Below, piece after piece: positions 1-7,265 of a stretch of 13,613 nucleotides of DNA (position 1 is the first letter of the stretch; each line of letters starts with the position of its first letter). The position numbers and the translations under genes were made by a program. Origin of the DNA: Bordetella parapertussis (GTDB lineage Bacteria; Pseudomonadota; Gammaproteobacteria; Burkholderiales; Burkholderiaceae_B); contig CAMBLP010000048.1 of assembly GCA_945868195.1 (NCBI GenBank), positions 1 to 13,613 of the forward strand, read 5' to 3'. The notes under the pieces are model-generated. The model ran no database searches, was not told the origin of the DNA, and saw only the letters and a list, made by a program, of their open reading frames with translations.

Positions 1-803
1 GGGCTTTGGTGGACTGGCATGTTCAGGAGGGCACAAATGGTCTCGTGATCGTCGGGACTTCTGGCGAGTCTCCCACTGTCAATGTCGACGAGCACGCCGA
101 ACTGATCCGTGTCGCAGTCGAGCATGCCGCGGGACGACTCCCCATCATCGCGGGTGTTGGCGCCAACTCCACGCGCGAAGCCATTCATTTGGCTGAGCAT
201 GCCCTCAAGGTCGGTGCGCAGGCAGGCTTGTCGGTGGTACCTTACTACAATAAACCTTCCCAAGAAGGTATGTATCAGCACTTCAAAGCTATTCAAGAAG
301 CGGTTGATCTACCCACGATTCTTTATAACGTTCCGGGGCGTACCGTCGCGGACATGTCCCATGAGACAGTCCTGCGCTTAGCGCAGATCCCGGGCATTAT
401 TGGACTTAAGGACGCCACAGGCGATATTGGCCGAGGCGCCCTGTTGATCCGTGATGTGCCTGCGCATTTCCAGATTCTAAGTGGTGATGATGCGACGGCA
501 GCTGCCCTGATTTTGTTAGGCGGTCGCGGCAACATTTCCGTGACGGCTAACATCGCACCGCGCCAGATGAGCGATTTGTGCAAAGCGGCTCTTGCGGGTG
601 ATGTTCAAAAAGTCAGACAGTTAAATAATTTGCTGGGTCCTCTGAACAAACTATTGTTTGTCGAAGGTAACCCGATTCCAGTAAAGTGGGCATTGACGCA
701 GATGGGTCGCATCCCCTCGGGCATCCGTTTGCCGCTTGTGGAGTTAGGTGCTCAGTTTCACGCTCCTTTGCGGGCTGCAATGGTTGAGGCGGGGTTGCTC
801 TGA
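1..803 (+). CDS. dapA: 4-hydroxy-tetrahydrodipicolinate synthase DapA (5' end cut off by the window)
   Basis: DapA condenses pyruvate with aspartate semialdehyde, the first committed step of the diaminopimelate/lysine pathway in the cytosol. The reading frame is open from the window edge, and alignment by eye to E. coli DapA suggests about 25 N-terminal residues are missing, so the true start lies upstream. Family landmarks appear in order: GTSGES with the first catalytic-relay Thr (E. coli has GTTGES, so only the second Thr is replaced by Ser), the [10 protein letters not shown] segment with the second tyrosine of the relay, ILYNVPGR with the catalytic Tyr, and GLKDATGD with the Schiff-base Lys. 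[13 protein letters not shown] and the C-terminal EAGLL are also typical. Its stop is 1 base before the bamC start, the same dapA-bamC pairing as in E. coli. Identification is very secure; only the 5' end is unknown. Confidence 0.97.
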   Translation, partial: ALVDWHVQEGTNGLVIVGTSGESPTVNVDEHAELIRVAVEHAAGRLPIIAGVGANSTREAIHLAEHALKVGAQAGLSVVPYYNKPSQEGMYQHFKAIQEAVDLPTILYNVPGRTVADMSHETVLRLAQIPGIIGLKDATGDIGRGALLIRDVPAHFQILSGDDATAAALILLGGRGNISVTANIAPRQMSDLCKAALAGDVQKVRQLNNLLGPLNKLLFVEGNPIPVKWALTQMGRIPSGIRLPLVELGAQFHAPLRAAMVEAGLL

Positions 804-804
804 A

Positions 805-1959
805 ATGAAAAGTATCTTTAGTCAAAAAAATGCGTTGAGGGTGACGGCTTTAGTCGCAGTCTTGACCTTGAGCGGTTGTGCCTCAGTGCGCGAGATGCTG
901 AGTGGAGATGATTCGGTTGATTACAAAAGCGTGGTTCGGACAGATCCTCTGAGCATTCCACCCGATATGACGCAGGCCGCAAGCGATCCGCGTTTCCGGG
1001 CGCCCGACTCAGGTACAACGACTTTTTCGCAGTTTCAGCTGACTGGACAAGCAAGCCCTGCAGCCAAAGCATCGACGGCCCAGTCCGCTGTCTTGCCAAC
1101 GCGTGGCGATATGCGCGTGATGCGCGATGGTGATTTGCGCTGGTTGTCTGTGGAAATGCCGGCTGATCGCGCGTTTTCTGCAGCGGCTGATTTCTGGACA
1201 GAAACGGGTTTCACCTTGGATGTGACTGATCCCAAAGCGGGCTTGCTCGTGACCAACTGGGCGGAAAATCGCGCCAATATTCCCGATAGCTGGATACGTC
1301 AGCTGATCGGTAAAGCAATTCCCGGTGCATGGGATAGCGGTACACGCGACAAATTTCGCACGCGCATCGAGCGTAACGACAACCGAACAGAGATCTACAT
1401 CACACATCAGCGCATGACTGAGGAGGCACTCGGTCTGACCTCTGGTGGCGCAGCCGCAGATATCCGCTGGACCATTGGCAAAGAAGACCCTGGTCTGAAT
1501 GCCGCGATGCTCGCTCGAATGATGGTTTTCCTGGGCGAAGACGTCGATGGCGCGCGTAAAAAAGTCGCTCAAGCAAACGCCAATCCCCAAGGTCCTCAGG
1601 TCACGATGGCACCGGGTGGCGATAAAACTTCATTGATCATTAATGAAACCTTTGACCGTGCCTGGCGACGCGTGGGTGTGGCACTGGATTCGGGTGGTTT
1701 TGCAGTGGATGATCGCGACCGTTCGACCGGTGAATACTATGTCCGTTATGTGGACATAGACACAGGCATCAAGCGCGAAGATCCACACTTCTTGGCACGC
1801 ATGTTTGGCGCGAAAAACCCCGGTAAAGCCCCTACATACCGAATTCGTTTGACGACCAAGGGTACCCAGACCGAAGTGGTTGTCCTGGATGAAAAGGGTG
1901 AGCGTGATACGAGCGCAACAGCCCAGCGCCTTTTAGGTGTGCTGGCGGACAAAATCTAA
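805..1959 (+). CDS. bamC: outer membrane protein assembly lipoprotein BamC (NlpB/DapX family)
   Basis: BamC is an accessory lipoprotein of the BAM complex, which inserts beta-barrel proteins into the outer membrane. The 384-residue product opens with a lipoprotein signal: a Lys/Arg-containing N-terminus, a hydrophobic stretch, then lipobox L-S-G-C with the acylated Cys at residue 25. Ala at +2 is compatible with outer-membrane sorting. A flexible segment rich in Ser, Asp and Pro follows the Cys, then two alpha/beta domains, as expected for the two helix-grip domains of the family (E. coli BamC is 344 residues). The ATG at 805 is chosen because it places the signal peptide at the N-terminus; the frame stays open upstream to 748, inside dapA, but that extension carries no matching sequence. 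The gene is 1 base after dapA and so probably co-transcribed and translationally coupled. It is followed by two hairpins. Confidence 0.9.
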   Translation: MKSIFSQKNALRVTALVAVLTLSGCASVREMLSGDDSVDYKSVVRTDPLSIPPDMTQAASDPRFRAPDSGTTTFSQFQLTGQASPAAKASTAQSAVLPTRGDMRVMRDGDLRWLSVEMPADRAFSAAADFWTETGFTLDVTDPKAGLLVTNWAENRANIPDSWIRQLIGKAIPGAWDSGTRDKFRTRIERNDNRTEIYITHQRMTEEALGLTSGGAAADIRWTIGKEDPGLNAAMLARMMVFLGEDVDGARKKVAQANANPQGPQVTMAPGGDKTSLIINETFDRAWRRVGVALDSGGFAVDDRDRSTGEYYVRYVDIDTGIKREDPHFLARMFGAKNPGKAPTYRIRLTTKGTQTEVVVLDEKGERDTSATAQRLLGVLADKI

Positions 1960-1969
1960 ACGAAGCGCG

Positions 1970-1993
1970 AAGCACCATCTTGGTGCTTTCTTG
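1970..1993 (+). terminator. first of two tandem hairpins after bamC
   Basis: Arms AAGCACCA (1970-1977) and TGGTGCTT (1981-1988) form an 8-bp perfect stem around a 3-base TCT loop, followed by TTCTT. The hairpin begins 11 bases after the bamC stop, as expected for an intrinsic terminator of dapA-bamC, although the U-tract is interrupted and the stem is not very GC-rich. The same bases also form a perfect NtrC-box core (see the entry at 1971-1987), so the terminator role is not the only reading. Confidence 0.55.
1971..1987. promoter_or_regulatory. candidate NtrC binding site (enhancer) for the urease operon
   Basis: GCACC (1972-1976), five bases, GGTGC (1982-1986) is a perfect inverted repeat with the spacing of the enterobacterial NtrC box (TGCACC-N4-TGGTGCA). 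Fifteen of the 17 positions fit; only the outermost pair is A/T instead of T/A. Its centre (1979) is about 120 bases upstream of the start predicted from the sigma-54 element at 2073-2088, within the usual range for NtrC enhancers. Activation of urease genes under nitrogen limitation, by NtrC directly or through NAC, is established in other bacteria. The alternative is that this symmetry is only a terminator stem, because it also forms an RNA hairpin after bamC. Confidence 0.5.
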
Positions 1994-2003
1994 CTGCGAT
2001 TGG

Positions 2004-2029
2004 CGCCCCATGTTGGGGCGTTTCTTTTT
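2004..2029 (+). terminator. rho-independent terminator downstream of bamC
   Basis: CGCCCCA (2004-2010), loop TGT, TGGGGCG (2014-2020) form a GC-rich perfect 7-bp stem immediately followed by TTTCTTTTT (2021-2029). This is a textbook intrinsic terminator. It ends the dapA-bamC transcript and insulates the urease operon, which starts about 70 bases later. Confidence 0.85.
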
Positions 2030-2072
2030 GGTGCAAGGGTCTGTGCACGGTATCAGGCGTCATGACAAAATC

Positions 2073-2088
2073 GGGCATCATTTTTGCT
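2073..2088 (+). promoter_or_regulatory. candidate sigma-54 (RpoN) promoter of the ureDABCEFG operon
   Basis: The sequence GGGCATCATTTTTGCT fits the -24/-12 consensus TGGCAYRNNNNTTGCW at 10 of the 12 defined positions. The invariant GG (2074-2075) and GC (2086-2087) have the required 12-base register, and both CAY and TTGCW are intact. The mismatches are G for T before the GG and C for R after CAY. The predicted start is near 2099, 2 bases before the ureD ATG. No convincing sigma-70 element was found in 2030-2100. With the upstream NtrC-like box this suggests nitrogen-limitation control. The very short leader is the main point against it. Confidence 0.55.
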
Positions 2089-2100
2089 TGTCTTTAGAGA

Positions 2101-2985
2101 ATGGACCCTTTAGAGACTTCCACACCCAAAGAATGGCTCGCAAGGCTTAATCTTGATTTTCATGTTGCAAGGCCTTTTTATCCTGCGCCTGCAACTGCGG
2201 GTGTGGATGCGGATGCGTCCTTTCAAACGAATTTAAAACATCAACATCTGGGGCCGTTACGCATCCAAAAGGCGCTTTACCCAGAGGGTCCCGCACTTTG
2301 CCATGCCATCATCGTACATCCACCAGGCGGGATCGCAGGTGGTGATCGCCTCGAGGTGCAAGTGCAGAGTCAGGCGCGCAGTCAGGGGTTGGTGACCACA
2401 CCCTCGGCGTCTAAGTGGTATGGGACGGACGGAGTCTTCCCTGCGACGCAAAAAATAGAGATTACCCTCGATGGACAGTTGGAGTGGTTGCCACAGGAAA
2501 CCATAGTGTTTGATCGTGCACTGGTTGGATCTGAAATCACGATCAAAGCCGGCGCAGCGGGCGCGATGTTGGGGTGGGATCATTTGATTTTTGGACGTCA
2601 TGCCTCGGGCGAGTCTTTCAAGACAGGTCGTTTTGCACAATCTCTACGCATCCATTTGTTCGAGGAACTGGTCTGGCACGATCGTATTGTGCTCGAGGGT
2701 GGGGATCCCTTGTTTGCTTCCCCGATTGGCTTGAGAGGGCACCATGCGTGTGCCACGCTCTGGGCGATCTTGGCCGAACCGGACACCTGGACAGAGGCTC
2801 GACTTGAGTCGCTCCGTACGCATAGTCCAACGGCCTCCTGGACAGTCTTGCATCCCCGGTTGCTCGTCGGACGATTGCTTGTCGAGCCTTTAAAGCTCAA
2901 AGGTTTGCTTGAACAAGCCTGGAGCATCTTACGACCCATTGTTTTAAAGCGCCCAGCCCTCAACCCGCGGCTTTGGGCCACCTAA
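2101..2985 (+). CDS. ureD: urease accessory protein UreD
   Basis: UreD (UreH in some species) binds the urease apoprotein and, with UreF and UreG, forms the complex that delivers nickel to the active site; it is cytosolic. The 294-residue product shows the family signature [11 protein letters not shown] followed by [11 protein letters not shown] (residues 72-82), then TTPSASKWY and [10 protein letters not shown], all typical of UreD, and is of usual family length. The ATG at 2101 is preferred because W12 and the alternating hydrophobic residues around 13-20 match the beginning of betaproteobacterial UreD proteins, and no other ATG, GTG or TTG occurs before the GTG at 2203. There is no clear Shine-Dalgarno sequence, only AGAGA directly before the ATG, which is unusual compared with ureA and ureB. 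It is the first gene of the urease operon; ureA starts 14 bases after its stop. Confidence 0.95.
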   Translation: MDPLETSTPKEWLARLNLDFHVARPFYPAPATAGVDADASFQTNLKHQHLGPLRIQKALYPEGPALCHAIIVHPPGGIAGGDRLEVQVQSQARSQGLVTTPSASKWYGTDGVFPATQKIEITLDGQLEWLPQETIVFDRALVGSEITIKAGAAGAMLGWDHLIFGRHASGESFKTGRFAQSLRIHLFEELVWHDRIVLEGGDPLFASPIGLRGHHACATLWAILAEPDTWTEARLESLRTHSPTASWTVLHPRLLVGRLLVEPLKLKGLLEQAWSILRPIVLKRPALNPRLWAT

Positions 2986-2999
2986 CTAAAGGAATTTCT

Positions 3000-3302
3000 A
3001 TGGATCTCACCCCACGAGAAAAAGATAAGTTGCTGATTTTTACAGCGGCCTTACTTGCCGAACGACGTCTAGCACGGGGTTTGAAACTCAATGTGCCCGA
3101 AGCCATTGCCCTCATTACAGCAACGATCATGGAAGGTGCCCGCGATGGCAAAACGGTCGCAACACTGATGGCAGAGGGCCGCAGCATTTTGACGCGCGCA
3201 GACGTCATGGAGGGCATCCCTGAAATGATCCCGGATATTCAGGTCGAAGCCACTTTTCCCGATGGCACCAAGCTTGTCACGGTTCATCAACCTATTCAGT
3301 GA
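3000..3302 (+). CDS. ureA: urease subunit gamma UreA
   Basis: This is the smallest structural subunit of the (UreABC)3 urease, which hydrolyses urea to ammonia and carbamate. The 100-residue length is exactly that of stand-alone gamma subunits. The N-terminal [20 protein letters not shown], then [18 protein letters not shown] and the central [10 protein letters not shown] segment are characteristic. The ATG at 3000 is chosen over an upstream TTG in the same frame because AAAGGA (2988-2993) lies 6 bases before it and because it restores the conserved N-terminus. The gamma and beta subunits are separate genes, as in Klebsiella, rather than fused as in Helicobacter. It follows ureD by 14 bases and precedes ureB by 9. 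Confidence 0.97.
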   Translation: MDLTPREKDKLLIFTAALLAERRLARGLKLNVPEAIALITATIMEGARDGKTVATLMAEGRSILTRADVMEGIPEMIPDIQVEATFPDGTKLVTVHQPIQ

Positions 3303-3311
3303 GGAGCAGAC

Positions 3312-3641
3312 ATGCAAATAATGCCGATGATTCCCGGGCAAATACTTGTCCAAGACGGTGAAGACATTGAAATCAATGTGGGCCGAACGCTGCTCAGTCT
3401 TACTGTGGCCAATACCGGCGACCGACCCGTGCAGATTGGCTCACACTTTCATTTTGCAGAAACCAATGTAGCGTTACATTTTGATCGCGCTGCTGCGCGT
3501 GGCTTTCGCTTGAATATTCCTGCCGGTACGGCGATTCGTTTTGAACCAGGACAAGAACGAGTCATCGAGCTTGTCGCGCTCAGCGGCGATCGGATGGTAT
3601 ATGGGTTTTCCGGGGCTGTCATGGGGAGTCTGGATCAATGA
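3312..3641 (+). CDS. ureB: urease subunit beta UreB
   Basis: UreB is a structural subunit of urease that packs against UreC; it is cytosolic. The product has 109 residues against about 101-106 usually. The conserved core begins at [20 protein letters not shown], then [21 protein letters not shown] and the C-terminal [19 protein letters not shown]. The ATG at 3312 has a strong Shine-Dalgarno sequence GAGGAG (3301-3306) at 5-base spacing. Translation from the internal ATG at 3327 would start directly at MIPG, as in many homologues, but no ribosome binding site is visible there, so the five extra residues may be real. The stop codon overlaps the ureC start in an ATGA arrangement (3638-3641), implying translational coupling and matched subunit output. 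Confidence 0.97.
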   Translation: MQIMPMIPGQILVQDGEDIEINVGRTLLSLTVANTGDRPVQIGSHFHFAETNVALHFDRAAARGFRLNIPAGTAIRFEPGQERVIELVALSGDRMVYGFSGAVMGSLDQ

Positions 3642-5350
3642 AAATTTCAAGACAAGCGTACGCAGAAATGTTTGGTCCGACGACAGGCGATCGCGTTCGT
3701 CTGGCCGATACGGCATTGTTTGCTCGTGTGGAAAAGGACTTTACGATTTACGGTGAGGAGGTCAAGTTTGGCGGTGGTAAGGTGATCCGAGACGGCATGG
3801 GGCAATCGCAGCGTATGAGTGCGGACTGCGTGGATACCGTATTGACCAATGCACTGATCATCGATTATTGGGGCATCGTCAAAGCCGATATCGGCATCAA
3901 AAATGGACGCATCTCCGGTATCGGTAAGGCCGGTAATCCGGATATTCAGCCCGGTGTGACGATTGTGATTGGACCCGCCACCGAGGTCATCGCAGCCGAG
4001 GGCATGATCGTGACTGCGGGTGGGGTAGACAGTCATATTCACTTTATCTGTCCGCAACAAATCGAAGAGGCTTTGTGCTCGGGCGTGACCACGATGATCG
4101 GTGGCGGTACGGGCCCTGCGACCGGGACGTTTGCCACAACGGTGACACCTGGTCCGTGGCATCTGGCACGCATGTTGCAGTCGCTCGAGTCCTATCCAAT
4201 CAATATCGGTCTTCTTGGCAAAGGCAATGTATCTCTGCCTGGTCCACTTCACGAGCAAATCGAAGCGGGGGCAGTCGGTTTAAAGCTTCACGAGGACTGG
4301 GGCAGCACACCCGCCGCCATCGACAACTGCCTGACGGTTGCCGATCAGACCGACACGCAAGTGGCCATTCATACCGACACACTCAACGAGTCTGGCTTTG
4401 TCGAGGCGACACTCAAAGCCATTGATGGCAGAGTGATTCACACTTATCACACCGAGGGCGCTGGAGGCGGCCATGCACCCGATATCATCCGCGTGTGCGG
4501 TGAGCAAAATGTTCTACCTTCTTCGACTAATCCAACGCGGCCTTACACCATCAATACGCTGGATGAGCATCTGGATATGTTGATGGTATGTCACCATCTC
4601 GATGCCTCGATTGCCGAAGATATCGCTTTTGCAGAAAGTAGGATTCGTCGTGAAACGATTGCGGCCGAAGACATCCTGCACGACATCGGCGCGTTTTCGA
4701 TGATTTCTTCGGATAGTCAGGCGATGGGGCGTGTGGGTGAGGTCATCATGCGGACTTGGCAGACTGCCCACAAAATGCGTGAACAACGTGGTGCCTTGAG
4801 TGAGGCGGATTTTTCTGATCCCTCGACGAGCGATAACGCGCGCATCAAACGCTATATCGCCAAATACACGATTAATCCTGCGCTCACGCATGGCATGGCG
4901 CATGAGATTGGTTCGGTCGAGGTGGGCAAATGGGCCGACCTCGTGTTGTGGCGACCTGCGTTTTTTGGTGTCAAGCCCTCGACAGTGATTAAAGGTGGCC
5001 AGATCGCGATGGCGGCGATGGGTGATCCTAATGCATCGATTCCGACGCCACAGCCTGTGCATTTTCGTCCACAGTTTGGGGCGTCTGCGCGCGGCATTGA
5101 AACGAGTTGTATTACCTTCATGTCCGGTATCTCAGTGCAGCGCGGTGTGCATCAGGAGCTCGGCTTGCGCAGGCAGATCGCGACGGTGCAGGGCACGCGC
5201 ACGGTCACCAAGGCCGATATGAAACTCAATAGCACCACACCGCACATCACCGTCAGCCCGGAAAACTACAAGGTCTATGCCGATGGTGTGTTACTGGACT
5301 GTCCGCCTGCGCAGATGCTGCCGATGGCGCAACGTTACTTTTTGTTTTAG
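3638..5350 (+). CDS. ureC: urease subunit alpha UreC (catalytic, nickel-binding)
   Basis: UreC is the catalytic subunit of urease, an amidohydrolase with a two-nickel centre. The 570-residue product has the usual length and all required residues: nickel ligands H133 and H135 in [11 protein letters not shown], the Lys that is carbamylated and bridges both nickels (K216, in [12 protein letters not shown]), H218, H245 in [13 protein letters not shown]271 in [15 protein letters not shown], the mobile-flap C318-H319 in MVCHH, and D359 in SSDSQAMGR. Each is offset by one residue from Klebsiella numbering. Nothing points to an inactive enzyme. The gene overlaps ureB by 4 bases and is followed 8 bases later by ureE. 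Product ammonia can feed nitrogen assimilation or counter acidity; the upstream regulatory elements favour the first role here. Confidence 0.99.
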   Translation: MKISRQAYAEMFGPTTGDRVRLADTALFARVEKDFTIYGEEVKFGGGKVIRDGMGQSQRMSADCVDTVLTNALIIDYWGIVKADIGIKNGRISGIGKAGNPDIQPGVTIVIGPATEVIAAEGMIVTAGGVDSHIHFICPQQIEEALCSGVTTMIGGGTGPATGTFATTVTPGPWHLARMLQSLESYPINIGLLGKGNVSLPGPLHEQIEAGAVGLKLHEDWGSTPAAIDNCLTVADQTDTQVAIHTDTLNESGFVEATLKAIDGRVIHTYHTEGAGGGHAPDIIRVCGEQNVLPSSTNPTRPYTINTLDEHLDMLMVCHHLDASIAEDIAFAESRIRRETIAAEDILHDIGAFSMISSDSQAMGRVGEVIMRTWQTAHKMREQRGALSEADFSDPSTSDNARIKRYIAKYTINPALTHGMAHEIGSVEVGKWADLVLWRPAFFGVKPSTVIKGGQIAMAAMGDPNASIPTPQPVHFRPQFGASARGIETSCITFMSGISVQRGVHQELGLRRQIATVQGTRTVTKADMKLNSTTPHITVSPENYKVYADGVLLDCPPAQMLPMAQRYFLF

Positions 5351-5358
5351 GAACAAAG

Positions 5359-5928
5359 ATGGCGATTTTATTGACCATGCGGATGCCTGCGCAAGCAGAC
5401 GCTCATTCGCATACGCTCGGTGAGCATTTGCCTGTGCTTGAGCTGACCCTTGAGGATCGACAGCGCTCGCGCCTGGCTGCGATGCTGCCTAACGGACGTG
5501 CTGTGGCCGTGATCTTGCCGCGCGGCGAATCCATGCATCATGGTGATGTGCTAACAGGCGAAACAGGTGAACGTGTTTTGGTACAAGCCGCAGCAGAGGA
5601 GCTGATGCTAATTCGCGCTCACAATCCTTTTGAACTCATGCGTATCGTGTATCACTTGGCTAATCGTCATGTACGGGCGATGTTGTTGCCCGATGCCGCC
5701 TTGATCGAGCCTGATCAAGTGTTGGCAGAGCTTGTGAGACGCTTAGGCGGAACCGTTGAAAAAACACATCAGCCATTTATTCCAGAAGGTGGTGCCTACG
5801 CTGGTGGCGCAGGAGGTCATGCACATCACCATCACCCAAGCGAGTGCGGGGTCGAGCTGCAGGATGAGGCAATGGGCCAGATCGGTGAACAACTTTCGAT
5901 CGCAGCCCATGCACGATCAAAAGCTTAA
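5359..5928 (+). CDS. ureE: urease accessory protein UreE (nickel chaperone)
   Basis: UreE is a cytosolic dimeric metallochaperone that hands nickel to UreG for urease activation. In the 189-residue product an N-terminal peptide-binding domain (GRAVAVILPRGESMHHGDVL region, about residues 46-65) is followed by the metal-binding domain with YHLANRH (H99 and H104, corresponding to the H91/H96 pair of Klebsiella UreE). A C-terminal glycine/histidine tail, GGHAHHHH (residues 152-159), fits the variable His-rich nickel-storage tail. The ATG at 5359 has only a weak upstream purine stretch (GAACAAAG), and start at the internal ATG at 5377 cannot be excluded. The last 20 bases overlap ureF. Confidence 0.95.
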   Translation: MAILLTMRMPAQADAHSHTLGEHLPVLELTLEDRQRSRLAAMLPNGRAVAVILPRGESMHHGDVLTGETGERVLVQAAAEELMLIRAHNPFELMRIVYHLANRHVRAMLLPDAALIEPDQVLAELVRRLGGTVEKTHQPFIPEGGAYAGGAGGHAHHHHPSECGVELQDEAMGQIGEQLSIAAHARSKA

Positions 5929-6589
5929 CTCTCTGCTGACGGCCTTGCATTTGGCGAGTCCGGCTTTGCCCGTTGGGGGCTTTGCGTATTCGCAAGGTCT
6001 AGAACAAGCAATTGAGGGTCGTTGGATCACGGATATGGAGCAGGCCTATAGTTGGATCAGGGATGCCCTGTTACTCAATCTGGCTCGCCAGGAGTTGCCG
6101 TGGTGGTTGCATTGTTACGAGACTGCTTCACAACAGCAATGGGATGCGCTACTCGACGGGAATCAACAGCTGAGTGCCTTACGTGAAACGGCAGAGCTGC
6201 GACTGGAGTCTCTGCAGATGGGGTATTCGATGGCCAAGCTGTTTGCGCAGTGGCCTGCGGCGCAGATACTCGCTGCACTCAAGGACGTGACGTGGTCTTA
6301 CCCCGCTGCGTATGCGGCATTGGCAGCCTGTACTAGCGTTGAAAAAGAAACGGCATTGGTCGCTTACCTCTGGAGCTGGGTTGAGAATCAAGTCTTAGCT
6401 GCGATTAAAACGGTTCCTTTAGGTCAGATCGAAGGTCAGCAACTCTTGCACCGTCTGAAACCAGACATCGCGGCGGCATGTGTGGTTGCACAGTCAACCA
6501 GCATCGCTGAGGCGGGCTCAGCACCTTTTGGCCTCGCGCTGGCTAGCGCGAGGCATGAAACCCAATACAGCCGCTTGTTTAGAAGCTAA
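5909..6589 (+). CDS. ureF: urease accessory protein UreF
   Basis: UreF binds UreD on the urease apoprotein and recruits or gates UreG during nickel insertion; it is cytosolic and largely helical. The 226-residue product matches the family length. It begins [37 protein letters not shown], the hallmark UreF N-terminus, and ends [11 protein letters not shown], the equally characteristic C-terminus, with an alanine/leucine-rich helical body between. The frame is open further upstream, but the extension lies inside ureE and matches nothing, so the ATG at 5909 is chosen. The 20-base overlap with ureE implies translational coupling. A 41-base gap separates it from ureG. Confidence 0.95.
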   Translation: MHDQKLNSLLTALHLASPALPVGGFAYSQGLEQAIEGRWITDMEQAYSWIRDALLLNLARQELPWWLHCYETASQQQWDALLDGNQQLSALRETAELRLESLQMGYSMAKLFAQWPAAQILAALKDVTWSYPAAYAALAACTSVEKETALVAYLWSWVENQVLAAIKTVPLGQIEGQQLLHRLKPDIAAACVVAQSTSIAEAGSAPFGLALASARHETQYSRLFRS

Positions 6590-6606
6590 AAATTAGAAGC
6601 ATAAAT
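6579..6606 (+). repeat. short imperfect tandem repeat at the end of ureF
   Basis: Two 14-base units (6579-6592 and 6593-6606) each begin TTAGAAGC and match at 11 of 14 positions. The first unit contains the ureF stop codon. It looks like a local duplication that lengthened the otherwise very short ureF-ureG spacer. No function is evident. Confidence 0.5.
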
Positions 6607-6630
6607 CCAAGTCATCCAAGGAATATAACC

Positions 6631-7251
6631 ATGACACAACAATCCAATCCTTTGCGCGTGGGTATCGGCGGACCGGTGGGCTCGGGCAAGACCACCTTGG
6701 TCGAAGTCCTCTGCAAAAAAATGCGTGATCAGTACAAACTCGCGGTTGTGACCAATGATATTTACACCAAAGAAGATGAACGCCTGCTAGTTGCAGCAGA
6801 GGCTTTGTCGGCGGATCGCATCATGGGTGTGGAAACAGGCGGATGCCCGCATACCGCCATTCGCGAAGATGCTTCGATCAATCTCGAAGCCATTGATCGT
6901 ATGCAAAAACGCTTCCCCGATCTAGATCTGATTTTTATTGAGTCGGGTGGAGATAATTTAGCCGCGACGTTTAGTCCTGATTTATCGGACTTGACGATTT
7001 ATGTGATCGATGTCGCGGGTGGCGAAAAAATTCCCCGCAAAGGCGGTCCCGGCATCACGCGCAGTGATCTGTTGGTGATTAACAAGACAGATCTCGCACC
7101 CTATGTGGGCGCCAACCTTGACGTCATGCGTCATGACACCGCACGCATGCGCGTAGATCGTCCCTGGGTGATGACGAATTTAAAAACCGGCGAAGGTCTG
7201 GATGAAGTCATCCGCTTTATTGAAAAAGCGGGATGCTTGAAGCAGTCTTGA
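6631..7251 (+). CDS. ureG: urease accessory protein UreG (SIMIBI GTPase)
   Basis: UreG is the GTPase that carries nickel and drives its insertion into UreC after GTP hydrolysis, working with UreD, UreE and UreF in the cytosol. The 206-residue product has a P-loop GPVGSGKT at residues 14-21, the nickel-binding C72-P73-H74 in the conserved segment [15 protein letters not shown], the switch/acid segment [15 protein letters not shown], and the guanine-specificity motif NKTD. The ATG at 6631 is supported by AAGGAA (6618-6623), 7 bases upstream. It is the last gene of the urease operon and ends 14 bases from the convergent roxA stop; no terminator hairpin is visible in that gap. Confidence 0.98.
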   Translation: MTQQSNPLRVGIGGPVGSGKTTLVEVLCKKMRDQYKLAVVTNDIYTKEDERLLVAAEALSADRIMGVETGGCPHTAIREDASINLEAIDRMQKRFPDLDLIFIESGGDNLAATFSPDLSDLTIYVIDVAGGEKIPRKGGPGITRSDLLVINKTDLAPYVGANLDVMRHDTARMRVDRPWVMTNLKTGEGLDEVIRFIEKAGCLKQS

Positions 7252-7265
7252 GGCGCTGATTCCAT

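Noticed and set aside
1009..1590. 193-codon open frame on the minus strand inside bamC
   Set aside because: It is fully antisense to a well-supported gene, with no recognisable protein features and no ribosome binding site; explained as a shadow of bamC codon usage.
1981..1995. TGGTGCTTTCTTGCT resembling a sigma-54 -24/-12 element
   Set aside because: The GG-to-GC register is one base short (11 instead of 12), it lies inside the terminator region, and it is over 100 bases from ureD. The element at 2073-2088 has correct spacing and a better position.
2031..2048. GTGCA-N8-TGCAC inverted repeat upstream of ureD as a second NtrC site
   Set aside because: The half-sites are in the opposite order to the NtrC box and the spacing is wrong. 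It may bind another regulator or be chance.
2062..2090. ATGACA as a -35 for a sigma-70 promoter of ureD
   Set aside because: No -10-like hexamer lies at 16-18 bases downstream; the bases there are T/G-rich (TTGCTT).
3647..4258. 203-codon open frame on the minus strand inside ureC
   Set aside because: Shadow of the highly conserved ureC; its translation is rich in His, Arg and Thr with no domain pattern.
4514..5062. 182-codon open frame on the minus strand inside ureC
   Set aside because: Shadow of ureC; Arg- and His-rich translation without motifs.
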